Shown here piece after piece: positions 23,831-31,978 of a DNA stretch of 39,097 nt. The notes beneath the pieces are model-generated. The model was not told the origin of the DNA. It saw nothing but the letters and a program-made list of their open reading frames with translations, and did not search any database. Both the position numbers and the translations under genes were made by a program. The stretch covers positions 1 to 39,097 of the forward strand of contig VBEG01000043.1 of assembly GCA_005882115.1 (NCBI GenBank). The letters run 5' to 3'. How positions within the stretch are numbered: position 1 is the first letter of the stretch; every line of letters starts with the position of its first letter. This DNA comes from Chloroflexota bacterium (lineage in GTDB: Bacteria > Chloroflexota > Dormibacteria > Dormibacterales > Dormibacteraceae).

Positions 23831-24754
23831 TCAGCTCAGTAGGGGTAGCACGTACTCCAGCGAGCGGCTGATCCGGCCGAGCGGCCGGTCGTCTGAGGTC
23901 GCCAACCTTGTTTCCTGCTCCAGCGTGTACCAGTTGCGGTAAGCCGACGCGCGCAAAGCGTCGATGACGCGCTCAACCTTGGCGCCACCCTCGCCGATCG
24001 GCATGTAGAGGCCGCGCGCGATCGCTTCCTTGTAGTCGAGGGAGCCTTCGCGCACTCGTCGCGCGACATCGGGGTCGACGTCGTTCAGATGCACGTGCTG
24101 GATGCGTCCAGCCGCGAGCTCCACGACCTCGACCGGGTCCGCGCCCGCGATCACAAGGTGCGCGATGTCGAGGCACACGCCGGCCTCGGATCCGACCAGT
24201 AGACGCTCGATCTCCTCGGGGCCCTGGATCGTGCTGCCGAAGCGCGGCTGCACGGCGAGCTTCAGCCTGTGGCGCGCGCAGACGTGCTCGACGGATCCGA
24301 CCAGGTGCAGCAGATGCGCCCATTCCGCGTTCGAAAGCGGCCCTGGCCGCGCCGCGTTCGGCGATCGCTCGGGAATCGCGGAAAGAACCAGCGTGTCGGC
24401 GCCGATCGCCGCGAGCCAGTGCGCGTGGCCGTCGATATGCGCGAGCTCCGGTCCGCGCGTGGCGTGGTGATGAAGGATCGCGTGCACCTGGCCGGCCACA
24501 ACCTGCACGTGCTGCCGGCGGAGCAGGGACTTGGCCTGATCGCTCCGGTCCGGCAGAAACCCCGGCGGCCCGGCCGTGATCGCGCCTTCGCCCACCGCGG
24601 CGGCCTCGGAGAGGACGCGCTCGGCGTCGATCTGGTGGCCCCATCCGCCATCCTCGTTGACACCCCAGCACGCGGGCGAAAGCGCGAGCCGGTGCACGGC
24701 GCGGCTGCGACGGCTGCCGAACCCAACCCTCTCGCCCACGCGCCTGGCTATCAA
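23831..24754 (-). CDS. Sugar phosphate isomerase/epimerase-like TIM barrel
   Basis: A protein of up to 307 residues in the AP-endonuclease-2/xylose-isomerase-like superfamily (IolE/hydroxypyruvate-isomerase group). Signatures are the strand-1 SPACWGVNEDGGWG, LAVQPRFGSTIQGPEE, VCLDIAHLVIAGADP and HVHLNDVDPDV, which carry the metal ligands Asp/His. In LAVQPRFG the usual 'HxH/N' segment (LAVEPHxG) has Gln-Pro-Arg, which could change metal binding. TTG 24754 gives the longest form; GTG 24697 (just before HRLALSPACWGVN) is a sensible later start. It is divergent from a GNAT gene and convergent with the acyl-CoA synthetase (3-bp gap). Confidence 0.82.
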   Translation of the reverse strand: MIARRVGERVGFGSRRSRAVHRLALSPACWGVNEDGGWGHQIDAERVLSEAAAVGEGAITAGPPGFLPDRSDQAKSLLRRQHVQVVAGQVHAILHHHATRGPELAHIDGHAHWLAAIGADTLVLSAIPERSPNAARPGPLSNAEWAHLLHLVGSVEHVCARHRLKLAVQPRFGSTIQGPEEIERLLVGSEAGVCLDIAHLVIAGADPVEVVELAAGRIQHVHLNDVDPDVARRVREGSLDYKEAIARGLYMPIGEGGAKVERVIDALRASAYRNWYTLEQETRLATSDDRPLGRISRSLEYVLPLLS

Positions 24755-24762
24755 CCTCCAGA

Positions 24763-24781
24763 CTTTACCCTTCTAGTAAAG
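24763..24781. promoter_or_regulatory. Short inverted repeat between divergent genes
   Basis: CTTTAC-N7-GTAAAG (24763-24768, 24776-24781) lies in the 29-bp gap between the isomerase-like gene and the GNAT gene, directly before the GNAT ATG. It is AT-richer than its surroundings. It could be an operator or part of overlapping -10 regions. Confidence 0.35.
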
Positions 24782-24783
24782 AC

Positions 24784-25761
24784 ATGCCGGAGACGATTTC
24801 GGAGCTCAAACTGCGGCCGGCCACGCTCGACGACGCGGCGCTGGTCGCGGACCTCGACAGCTTGCGTGACCCCGAGGAACCACGCGATCCGGTGCTGCTT
24901 CGGCACTGGTGGCGGATGACCGACCAGATGGAAAAGGGCATGCGCAAGGTGGCCCTCCGCGATGGGGCCGCCATCGCATACGTAAGCGCGACGCACGAGC
25001 TGTGGGACCGCGAGGAGAACCGCTACGGCACCGTCCGGGTAAGCCTGCACCCGGACACGTGGAGCGACTCGCTTTACGCGGCGCTGGTCGAGATCGCGGA
25101 GGAATGGCTTCGCGGTGAAGGAGCGGCGACCGCTGTCGCGCGGGTGCGCGAAGACTTCAAGCTCGAAGCGGCCGCGCTGGAACGCCTCGGTTATCGCGAA
25201 GACCGCAGGATGCGAATGTCCGAGCTGGACCTCTTGAAGCACCGTGACGAGATACTCGCCGCGCGCGACGAGTGCCGGCGGCAGATGCGCGACGTTGGAG
25301 TTAAGCTGCTCGTCCTTGCCGAGGACAGCGACCCAGAGAAGTATCGAAAGCTCTACGCGACTGTGATCGAGTCGGAGAAGGACATCCCGACCACCGTCCC
25401 CTGGCGTGTCCTCACGTTCGCCGAGTGGATGCGATTCTGGTTCGAGAACCCGGGCGTCCGTGAGGAGAATTTCTGGATCGCTCGCGAAGGCGACGCGATC
25501 GTCGGCTGTTCGGTTCTCGATTGCCCAGTGGTGCGCGGTGTGCCGTGGACGATTTTCACGGGGACGTCGCGGGCCGTGCGCGGCCGCGGTATCGCTCGCG
25601 CGTTGAAGTACGAATCGATGGGGCAGGCGATCGAGGCCGGATTCGAGCGGGTCCGCACGAACAACGACGCCGACAATCCGCCGATCCTTCGCATCAACGA
25701 GCAGATGGGCTACCGGCTGGTCTCGCCACTCATCGAACTGCACCGCGGACTCGGCGCTTGA
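24784..25761 (+). CDS. GNAT-family acetyltransferase, tandem-domain
   Basis: A 325-residue protein with two GNAT-like halves. The first (to about residue 150) starts LKLRPATLDDAALVADLD. The second contains the acetyl-CoA loop TSRAVRGRGIARALKYESM and the C-terminal RTNNDADNPPILRINEQMGYR. This two-domain layout with a better-conserved second half resembles mycothiol-synthase-like GNATs, though no substrate can be assigned. The ATG is right after the CTTTAC inverted repeat and no strong ribosome site is seen, so the transcript may be leaderless. It is followed by the dispersed repeat. Confidence 0.85.
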   Translation: MPETISELKLRPATLDDAALVADLDSLRDPEEPRDPVLLRHWWRMTDQMEKGMRKVALRDGAAIAYVSATHELWDREENRYGTVRVSLHPDTWSDSLYAALVEIAEEWLRGEGAATAVARVREDFKLEAAALERLGYREDRRMRMSELDLLKHRDEILAARDECRRQMRDVGVKLLVLAEDSDPEKYRKLYATVIESEKDIPTTVPWRVLTFAEWMRFWFENPGVREENFWIAREGDAIVGCSVLDCPVVRGVPWTIFTGTSRAVRGRGIARALKYESMGQAIEAGFERVRTNNDADNPPILRINEQMGYRLVSPLIELHRGLGA

Positions 25762-25772
25762 GCCGGTCCACC

Positions 25773-25850
25773 GGCCCCATCCCCCGGCTAGGCCGGGTAC
25801 TTCCCCATGAATGGGGAAGAGTTGGCGCCTCCCCATGAACGGAGAGGAGT
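25773..25850 (+). repeat. Dispersed two-hairpin repeat, copy B, plus diverged half-copy C
   Basis: Copy B (25773-25826): GCCCCATCCC, hairpin CCCGGC-TAG-GCCGGG (25783-25797), TACTTCCCCAT-GA-ATGGGGAA, AGAGTTGGC. It is followed at once by copy C (25828-25850), CTCCCCATGAACGGAGAGGAGTTG, which contains the thioesterase start codon. The conserved part of each copy could itself encode MNGEEL, as copy C actually does. Confidence 0.75.
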
Positions 25851-26278
25851 TGCACTACGGAGTCGCGGCGCTTCCGGAGCTCTACGAGGAATGGTCCGCG
25901 ACCGGCATGGTGGCCAACATCGGGACCAAGATCGTGGAGGTCGCGTACGGCAAGCTTGTGCTCGAAGCCACGCTCACGGCCGAGGCGCATGGGTTTCCCA
26001 CCCCTCGCGGGCCGATCGTCCACGGGGGAGCAATCGCCACGATCGCCGACGAAGCCCTCGGATCCGTCGCATTCACCCACGCCGAGGAAGGGGAAACCAC
26101 GGTCACCGCGGACCTGAAGGTCGACTTCCTGCGGCCCGCAAAACCCGGCAGGCTGGTGGCTCGGGCGACGGTCCGGCATCGCACCAAGCGGCTCGCTTTC
26201 TGCGACACGACTGTCGAGCAGGCCGACGGCCAGATCGTCGCCGAAGCGCGCGCCGTGATCGCCTACGTCAAGGCCTGA
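25835..26278 (+). CDS. PaaI-family hotdog-fold thioesterase
   Basis: A 147-residue hotdog thioesterase. The signature GPIVHGGAIATIADEALG carries the PaaI/YbgC-like 'HGG' and catalytic Asp/Glu on the central helix, followed by VTADLKVDFLRPAKPGRLVARA. It hydrolyses acyl-CoA thioesters, typically aryl- or short-chain ones. ATG 25835 is chosen, with GGGAAGAG upstream; ATG 25811 would add eight residues. The start codon region is a diverged copy of the adjacent palindromic repeat. The 3' end overlaps the convergent propeller gene by 16 bp. Confidence 0.9.
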   Translation: MNGEELHYGVAALPELYEEWSATGMVANIGTKIVEVAYGKLVLEATLTAEAHGFPTPRGPIVHGGAIATIADEALGSVAFTHAEEGETTVTADLKVDFLRPAKPGRLVARATVRHRTKRLAFCDTTVEQADGQIVAEARAVIAYVKA

Positions 26279-27570
26279 GGGCTGTCCGCAAGCGCCGGCA
26301 GCAGCACGATCCGCCAGCGAAGCCCGGCGTCATCCGTCGATTCGAGCACCGGCTGCGACCCCAGTGACGCGGCGAACCAGGCATGGGACTCGTCGAGAAG
26401 CTGCAGCGAGCCGGGCAAGGGCTCCACGACAGCGGTGCTCTGGGGGTTGGTCCAGCTGATGCCTGCGTCGGCGGTTCTCGACAACGATCCGGCGCCGACC
26501 CACCACCAGTCGGCGGCGTCGAAGTAACCGATGGCACCCGCCGTAGAGGGCGGCCGGAAGGGTGTCCAGCTGGTGCCGTTGTCCACCGTGCTGAGCACGG
26601 TCTCGTTCGGCGCCTGAGCCCCGGCGCGGCCGCCGATCGAGAGCCGGTCGAGGACGGTCGTATACGTGTACGTGTCCGGCTTTCCGCCGTCGAACACGCG
26701 GACGGTCAGAGGCGGGAAGGCGCGGATGGAGCCGCCGACGCCGCTGCGACCCTTGACGAGCGGGAAGTAGACGATCGAGGCAAGCGCGCCGCCTCCGGAT
26801 GTCGGCTGAACGCCGACGAAGAACTGTCCTGACGCAGGCCAGGCTCCGCGCGGCGAGGGAAGCGCCACCCGTGACCAGGTGTCGCCGAGATCTTCGGACC
26901 TGTATGCGAATGGCTCAGGTCCCGAAGTGGCGAGCCATCCCATCGTCAGAGATGAGAAGCGGACCTGATAGGCCTGCCCAGGGGCGGCGAGAGGCCGACC
27001 GAGGTTGATCCAGCTCCCGCCGCGGTCCTCTGTTCGGTACAGGTTCGGTGGCGAGCCTGGTGTCTCGCCTGCTTGTCGGGCCAGCATCCATCCATGACGT
27101 GAATCGAGAAACGACACCGAAAGCAGGGACGCCCCCGGGCCCAACATGGGCATCGCGGCCCAAGATGCGCCGCCGTCATAAGTGCGATAGAGCACCGGGC
27201 TGCCCCCCAGCATGGCGAAGACGCCGACGATCATGTCGAAGAACTTGATGTACTGGGCGTGGCCGTTGCCGCGCAAGGAAAGCTGTCGCGTCCAGGCCGT
27301 GCCTCCATCGGTCGTGTGGAGGACGGCGATGTTGCCCGACGGAAACTGGGCGACGACCCAACCCGTCTTGGAGTCGATGAAGTCGACGGCGCTGACGCTG
27401 TAGGCGCTCTGGAGTACGGCCGGGCTCGTCCCGGCCGCGGTGAAGACGGACAGGGAGGGATGCAGGTAGGCGATCCCCGTCCCCACGAGCACGAGCACGG
27501 ATACGGCGATCAACGACAGGGCGCGCAGCGCGCGGGCACCCGAAGGAGTTGCGTCGAGCTCCGTTTCCAT
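26263..27570 (-). CDS. Membrane-anchored Asp-box (Ycf48/sortilin-like) beta-propeller protein A
   Basis: A 435-residue protein with one N-terminal transmembrane anchor (ALSLIAVSVLVLVGTGIAYL) and an extracytoplasmic propeller. About seven Asp-box turns are visible, e.g. TTDGGTAW, RTYDGGASW, RTEDRGGSW, RSEDLGDTW, SRTADAGISW and STDDAGLRW. The same fold occurs in Ycf48/HCF136, sialidases and Vps10. Photosynthetic function is not implied. It follows a paralogous gene (27584-28714) after 13 bp. Ligand unknown. Confidence 0.85.
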   Translation of the reverse strand: METELDATPSGARALRALSLIAVSVLVLVGTGIAYLHPSLSVFTAAGTSPAVLQSAYSVSAVDFIDSKTGWVVAQFPSGNIAVLHTTDGGTAWTRQLSLRGNGHAQYIKFFDMIVGVFAMLGGSPVLYRTYDGGASWAAMPMLGPGASLLSVSFLDSRHGWMLARQAGETPGSPPNLYRTEDRGGSWINLGRPLAAPGQAYQVRFSSLTMGWLATSGPEPFAYRSEDLGDTWSRVALPSPRGAWPASGQFFVGVQPTSGGGALASIVYFPLVKGRSGVGGSIRAFPPLTVRVFDGGKPDTYTYTTVLDRLSIGGRAGAQAPNETVLSTVDNGTSWTPFRPPSTAGAIGYFDAADWWWVGAGSLSRTADAGISWTNPQSTAVVEPLPGSLQLLDESHAWFAASLGSQPVLESTDDAGLRWRIVLLPALADSPQALT

Positions 27571-27583
27571 GCCGACTTCCAGG

Positions 27584-28714
27584 TCAGCTTAGTCTTGGGT
27601 TGGGCACGTTGACCGTCTTCCAGTGGCGGCCGCCGTCCGAGGTCATGGCCAGCGCGCTGTCGGTCGACCTGGCCGTCGCGATCATCGACCACCACGCATG
27701 ATCGCCGTCGATCGCGTGGGCGTCCACGTATCTCCAATCGTCTGGTAACCCTGAGACCGGGACCGACGACCACCTCGCACCTGCGTCGGCGGTCTTGTAC
27801 ACGTAGCCGGCTCGCAGCGCGATCCAGTGGATGGCATCGACAAAGGACAGGTCGGCGAACGTGGAAAGAGTCGGAGGCAGTGTCACCGCGCGCCACGACT
27901 TGCCGAGGTCGTCGGATGCATACGCGCCCAGCAGCATCGTTTCATCGCTGATCAGCACGACCACCTGGCCGCCCGGCGCCACCGAGACGGTGGTCAGGTA
28001 GCCAGGGTTATTCGCGGATGCAGGAGGAGGAATCGCTACCGCACGCCAGGTCACCGCACCGTCAATGGTCAGGTAGACGGTCGGGGAATCGAGGTATCCC
28101 GCCCCGAGCCATCCTTCGCCGGTGTCGCGAAAGCTGGCCGGCTCAGGTCCAGCCCCATAGCCCCCGACCGCAGATCCGGGCAAATCCGAGGGCAGCCGCT
28201 TCCACGTAACACCTCCATCGGAAGTTGAGTACATGTGATCCTGGGCCCCAAGCGACCAACCAAGAGCCGGGCTCGCGAACATCGAAAAGTATCCCGGCGT
28301 CTGCATCTGCTCCCAGTGCACACCCGCGTCGACGGTCCGATACAGAAGGCCCGCGTAGGCAAAGCCGTGGTCGCGGTCGAAGAAGTGGATGTAGGTCTGG
28401 CCGCCCTCAGCCTGGCCCGTGTACTGCAGCTGCCAGTGGCTCGCGCTGTCGGTTGTCCTGAAGATCCTGAAACTGGTGGCGAAGCTGCTGTAATCGAGGA
28501 CTAGGGCCCAACCCACAGACGGGCTGATGAAGTCGTACCTGGCCAAGTACGGTCCGGACATGACCGCGATCGGGGCCGAGCTGGCAGGCGACTGCGATGA
28601 CCGGATGCCCGACGTCAGGTACAGGAGGCTGACCACCACGATCGCGGTCAGTGCAGAGGCGATCAAGGGCAGCGCGCGCCGAGCCCGGTGGCTGGGCTGC
28701 GGTAAGTCGTCCAT
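27584..28714 (-). CDS. Membrane-anchored Asp-box beta-propeller protein B (paralogue of A)
   Basis: A 376-residue protein of the same design: an N-terminal anchor (ALPLIASALTAIVVVSLLYL) and repeated Asp-box turns such as RTTDSASHW, RTVDAGVHW, STSDGGVTW, ASDDLGKSW, KTADAGARW and TSDGGRHW. Phrases such as YIHFFDRDHGFAYAGLLYRT align with YIKFFDMIVGVFAMLGGSPVLYRT in protein A, so the pair arose by tandem duplication and then diverged strongly. It starts with ATG 28714, 26 bp from the divergent GNAT gene. Role unknown; probably an extracellular structural or binding protein. Confidence 0.85.
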   Translation of the reverse strand: MDDLPQPSHRARRALPLIASALTAIVVVSLLYLTSGIRSSQSPASSAPIAVMSGPYLARYDFISPSVGWALVLDYSSFATSFRIFRTTDSASHWQLQYTGQAEGGQTYIHFFDRDHGFAYAGLLYRTVDAGVHWEQMQTPGYFSMFASPALGWSLGAQDHMYSTSDGGVTWKRLPSDLPGSAVGGYGAGPEPASFRDTGEGWLGAGYLDSPTVYLTIDGAVTWRAVAIPPPASANNPGYLTTVSVAPGGQVVVLISDETMLLGAYASDDLGKSWRAVTLPPTLSTFADLSFVDAIHWIALRAGYVYKTADAGARWSSVPVSGLPDDWRYVDAHAIDGDHAWWSMIATARSTDSALAMTSDGGRHWKTVNVPNPRLS

Positions 28715-28740
28715 CGCTTTTCGGTCTAGATTTTGACTTC

Positions 28741-29262
28741 ATGGTCAGCCTCGTCAGACCGGCTGAGATCGGTGACGCCGCCGCGATCGCGCGGGTTCAC
28801 GTCGCCACCTGGAGGACTGCGTATCGCGGTCAACTGCCCGACGACTTCCTCGACTCGTTGAGCGAGGCTCGGTACGAGGAGCGGTGGGAGCGAACGATCG
28901 CCGACCAGGGCTCCGGCGTGTACGTCGCCGAAGACGCTCACGAGGTTGTGGCCTTCGCCTCAGGGGGACGCGAACGCGCCGGCGAGATTGGCTTCGCTGG
29001 AGAGCTCTACGCCATCTACGTGATGCGGGAGTCCCAGGGCCGCGGCCACGGCCGCGCGCTGGTGCGCGCGGTGACAGCCGGCTTACGCAAGATGGGGTTG
29101 ACCGAGATGATCGTGTGGGTGCTGCGCGACAACTTCCCGGCCAGAAGGTTTTACGAACGCCTTGGCGGGACGTACGTACGCGAGCAGCCGATCACGATCG
29201 GGTCCGCGCTGCTGCAGGAAGTCTCATACGGCTGGAGATCGCTCGACAGCATCACCTACTGA
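28741..29262 (+). CDS. GNAT-family N-acetyltransferase
   Basis: A 173-residue single-domain GNAT. It has the N-terminal VRPAEIGDAAAIARVHVATWR, the acetyl-CoA-binding core LYAIYVMRESQGRGHGRALV (Q/RxxGxG/A form) and the C-terminal DNFPARRFYERLGG. The Trp-Arg-x-Ala-Tyr start is typical of RimI-like or toxin/amine-acetylating members. ATG 28741 is chosen over an upstream in-frame extension that is antisense to the propeller gene. Its end overlaps the convergent phosphoesterase by 7 bp. Substrate unknown. Confidence 0.92.
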   Translation: MVSLVRPAEIGDAAAIARVHVATWRTAYRGQLPDDFLDSLSEARYEERWERTIADQGSGVYVAEDAHEVVAFASGGRERAGEIGFAGELYAIYVMRESQGRGHGRALVRAVTAGLRKMGLTEMIVWVLRDNFPARRFYERLGGTYVREQPITIGSALLQEVSYGWRSLDSITY

Positions 29263-30233
29263 GGCGGGGGCAGTGGCTTCTGCTCGAAATCGAAGCAGTC
29301 CTCCATGCCATCGGCGGCAGTCGTGCGCGCGTTGAGCGGCGGCAAGCCGAAATTGCGCTCGCAGAACTTGAGAAGGCTCACGTGCGAGTGCAGCGCCTTG
29401 GACACGTAACCGCCGCGTGCGTACGGGCTCAGCACCAGGCACCCGACCCGACCGCCGTAGCGAAATTGGGTGCCGTCGGTCCACTTCTCGACCTCCGGGG
29501 GCGTGACGTGATCCCACCAGCCGCCCCAGTCGTCCCAGGTGATGAAGATCGCCGCTTGCGGCCACAGGCCAGCTGAAACGACGGCCTGCACCTCGCCCGC
29601 GGTCCACAGGCTGCCTTTGCTGACGTCGCCCTGACCCTCCGCGAGCTGAGTCGCGGTGTCCGCGGGATGCTCGCTGAGCAGCCCATCGGAGTAGAGCCAG
29701 GAGACTGACGGCAGCTTGCCCGCCGCGGCATCGACGGAAAACTGCTGCCAGGTCTTCATCTTGCCGCTCGTGTAACGGATGTACTCGAACGCGTAGCCGT
29801 TGTAGTTCCCCCAGGAAAGCCCTGCTTGATCCAGTTTTTCCGGCAGGGAAGGTTGGTCGTAGATGGGCGGGCCCGGACTCATGCGGTAGTTGGTCTTGGG
29901 ATTGTCGATCAATGCCGAGTCGGCCATGATCAGCATCAAGTGGTTGGGCGTCGAGGGCCCCGCCACGTCCGTGAAGTAGTTGTCGCAAACCGTGTATTGC
30001 TGGGCGTAGCTCCAGTAATGGGGAATGTCGTGTCGCGCAAACGCGACCCTTGGCGCGCTCGTATCACGCTTGAGCCAGGCACCGTGACGGTGATCGGGAT
30101 CCTTGTGTGGCGGGTTCGGGCTGGCCGGCAGACCCACACCTTCGCCACCCGGAAACGTGCCGAAATAGTTGTCGTAGCCGTGGTTCTCCTTGACGATGAT
30201 CACGACGTGTTTGATCGGGCTCGCGGCCGTCAC
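29256..30233 (-). CDS. Phosphoesterase (acid phosphatase/phospholipase C-type, PF04185-like)
   Basis: A 325-residue enzyme of the alkaline-phosphatase superfamily phosphoesterase group. The family start VVIIVKENHGYDNYFGTF holds the metal-ligand Glu-Asn. Later come STPNHLMLI, ITWDDWGGWWDHV and GCLVLSPYARGG, as in AcpA and phospholipase C-like enzymes. Related enzymes are normally exported, but the GTG at 30233 places the catalytic domain at the very N-terminus with no signal peptide. The GTG overlaps the stop of the upstream gene (GTGA), so the two proteins are made together. Substrate may be a phosphodiester or phosphomonoester; not determinable here. Confidence 0.88.
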   Translation of the reverse strand: MTAASPIKHVVIIVKENHGYDNYFGTFPGGEGVGLPASPNPPHKDPDHRHGAWLKRDTSAPRVAFARHDIPHYWSYAQQYTVCDNYFTDVAGPSTPNHLMLIMADSALIDNPKTNYRMSPGPPIYDQPSLPEKLDQAGLSWGNYNGYAFEYIRYTSGKMKTWQQFSVDAAAGKLPSVSWLYSDGLLSEHPADTATQLAEGQGDVSKGSLWTAGEVQAVVSAGLWPQAAIFITWDDWGGWWDHVTPPEVEKWTDGTQFRYGGRVGCLVLSPYARGGYVSKALHSHVSLLKFCERNFGLPPLNARTTAADGMEDCFDFEQKPLPPPQ

Positions 30234-30955
30234 ACGCAACGGCCTTCGCGGTTTGACCACTCGAGCTGCACCGCGTAGCCGCCGAGCTGCTTGGTCTGCC
30301 AGGCGCAGATGTCGCCGATCTCGGCGTTCTGGTCGTCGTACCAACCCTGTCCGGGGATCGGGTCGGTGATCGCCTCGCATAGCTCGTGCGAGCTGCTCGT
30401 GGTCAACGCATCGAGCGCCGACATCCCGCTCGTGCAGCCTCCGCAGTCCGGGTACGGCATCACCGCGTAGAACAACTTGCCGTCGATGTGGTCGTGGTAT
30501 CCGCAGAAGTTGACGCACGAGGACCCGCCGTCGAGTCCCGCGGTCACACCCGGCGGCAAGAAGACGTAGTAGAGCGAGTTTGGCGTGGGTTGCGCGACCG
30601 CCGGGTCGGAGGCGATCTCGTCTTGGATGAGCCGCTGGATGTCGGCGTCGGCCACCTCGGTCGGAGGTGAGGTGCGCAGGGTGATCGCTCCTGATCGCGA
30701 TCCGTGCCCGATCGTGAAGTCCTGCACGCTGTATTCGGTGAGCTGGTCGATCAGAGGGCTTGCGACGACGTAGTCGAAGAAGCCGCTCATCCGCTCCATG
30801 AGGTCTGCCTGCTGCTGCCAGGCTTCGCCCCAGAAGAAAAGGAAGGTCTCGACGGCGGTGAGCAAGGGTCCGCCGCGATATGTCAGCCGCGGCTGCGCAA
30901 CAGGCGCAAGCGCCTCTGTGCGCAGCGGGACGATCTTGACCGGGCTCGCAATCAT
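30230..30955 (-). CDS. Uncharacterised protein with HExxE motif (EXORDIUM-like or metalloprotease-like)
   Basis: A 241-residue protein with no firm family. Its clearest feature is SSHELCEAITDPIPGQGWYD followed by AEIGDICAWQ, near residues 188-220. The HE-x-x-E-x-x-TDP...GW...EIGD pattern recalls EXORDIUM/phosphate-induced proteins and some putative zinc-binding proteins. Other features are YYVFLPPGV and a Cys-rich patch (SSCVNFCGYHDH, PDCGGCTSG), suggesting an extracytoplasmic disulfide-bonded protein, although no signal peptide is visible after ATG 30955. GAGAGG precedes the ATG. It is coupled to the phosphoesterase and lies 9 bp after a broken MFS gene. Confidence 0.55.
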   Translation of the reverse strand: MIASPVKIVPLRTEALAPVAQPRLTYRGGPLLTAVETFLFFWGEAWQQQADLMERMSGFFDYVVASPLIDQLTEYSVQDFTIGHGSRSGAITLRTSPPTEVADADIQRLIQDEIASDPAVAQPTPNSLYYVFLPPGVTAGLDGGSSCVNFCGYHDHIDGKLFYAVMPYPDCGGCTSGMSALDALTTSSSHELCEAITDPIPGQGWYDDQNAEIGDICAWQTKQLGGYAVQLEWSNREGRCV

Positions 30956-30964
30956 CCTCTCGTT

Positions 30965-31954
30965 CTACGACGACTCGCGCGCCGTTCGCGGCGCCACCAC
31001 GCGGGGAGCCACACCTGTGAGCGCGCCGAGCACGCACACCACCGCGATGGACAAGAACGCGTAAACCGGTGAAATCGTGAACAGGGCGCCGCCCGCGAGG
31101 GCGCCGACAATCTGGATTCCCGTCTGCACGGTCTGGAACACCGCCTGCGTGCGCGCGTACTGGCCCGGCTCGGCGTTGCGGCTGACCTCGGCCATCGTGC
31201 TTGGCACGCCCGAGATCGTGAAGATGACCTCGATCAGGCCCAGGCCGATCAGCCACGGGACCGACGCGATGAACGGATAGAGCGCGGCGAAGAACGCCGT
31301 ACAGAAGAGCACGAGGACGATGAACCGGCGCGCTCCGAAGCGATCGCCCAGCGATCCCGCGTAACCGCTCAGCAGCGTCGCCGGCAAGGCGAACGCGACG
31401 AACGAAAGGCGCGTGCGGGCACCTCGACCGTGGCCTGGGCGCGGACGTTGGGCAGCGTCACCAGCGCGAGCACCGTGATCGCCGACAGCGCCGCGGCGAT
31501 GGTGAACACGACGCCCAGGTTGAGCAGCGCGATGAAACCTCCGACCGCGGGTCCGATGAGCATTCCGCCCATGTTGGTGGCCTGCATGTAGCCGAACGCG
31601 CGGCCGCGCTGGTCAAGCGGCGTTACCTCGGCGAGCAGGCCGTTGGCCGCGGGCCAGTACGCACCCTGCGCGGCACCGTGCAGCAGCCGCACCACGACAA
31701 ACGCAGCGATCGGCAGCGGAAGCTGATACGCGAGAAACAGCGCGGCCGTCGAGAGCATCGCCGCGACCAGCACGACTCGGGTCCCGAAGCAGCGAGTTCG
31801 CAGCGAGACCGGCGGCGAAGACGACTCCGACGAGGGCGGCGGATCCTCCCTTGCGGCCGAGAAAGATCGGCAGCAGCGGCAGGAAGAACCACATGCCGGT
31901 CGCGTTGAGAAAGTTGACGGCATAGACGGTCCACAGCGTCCGCCTGGAGCTCAT
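30965..31954 (-). pseudogene. MFS transporter, disrupted by two internal deletions
   Basis: Three reading frames together resemble one major facilitator protein. The start (MSSRRTLWTVYAVNF from ATG 31954) covers helices 1-2 up to GLAANSL. The middle frame resumes at FGTRVVLVAAML (near 31787) and covers helices 3-6 to LPNVRAQATVEVPARA. The third frame resumes near 31410 with LSFVAFALPATLLSGYAGSLGDRFGARR and runs to 30965. At the first junction the loop usually reading RxPxGxLxDR is absent, about 11 codons. At the second, helix 7 and part of 8 are missing. Sequence is lost at both points as well as frame, so this is unlikely to be a simple base-call error. Confidence 0.75.
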
Positions 31955-31978
31955 GGCTTCGGGAATACTGGCAGAGCC

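Noticed and set aside
26263-28714. Photosystem II assembly factors (Ycf48)
   Set aside because: The fold is shared, but no photosynthesis gene is present and Asp-box propellers are common in non-phototrophs.
30965-31954. Two or three small independent membrane-protein genes
   Set aside because: The fragments match successive parts of one 12-helix MFS protein in order, and none has a plausible complete topology alone.
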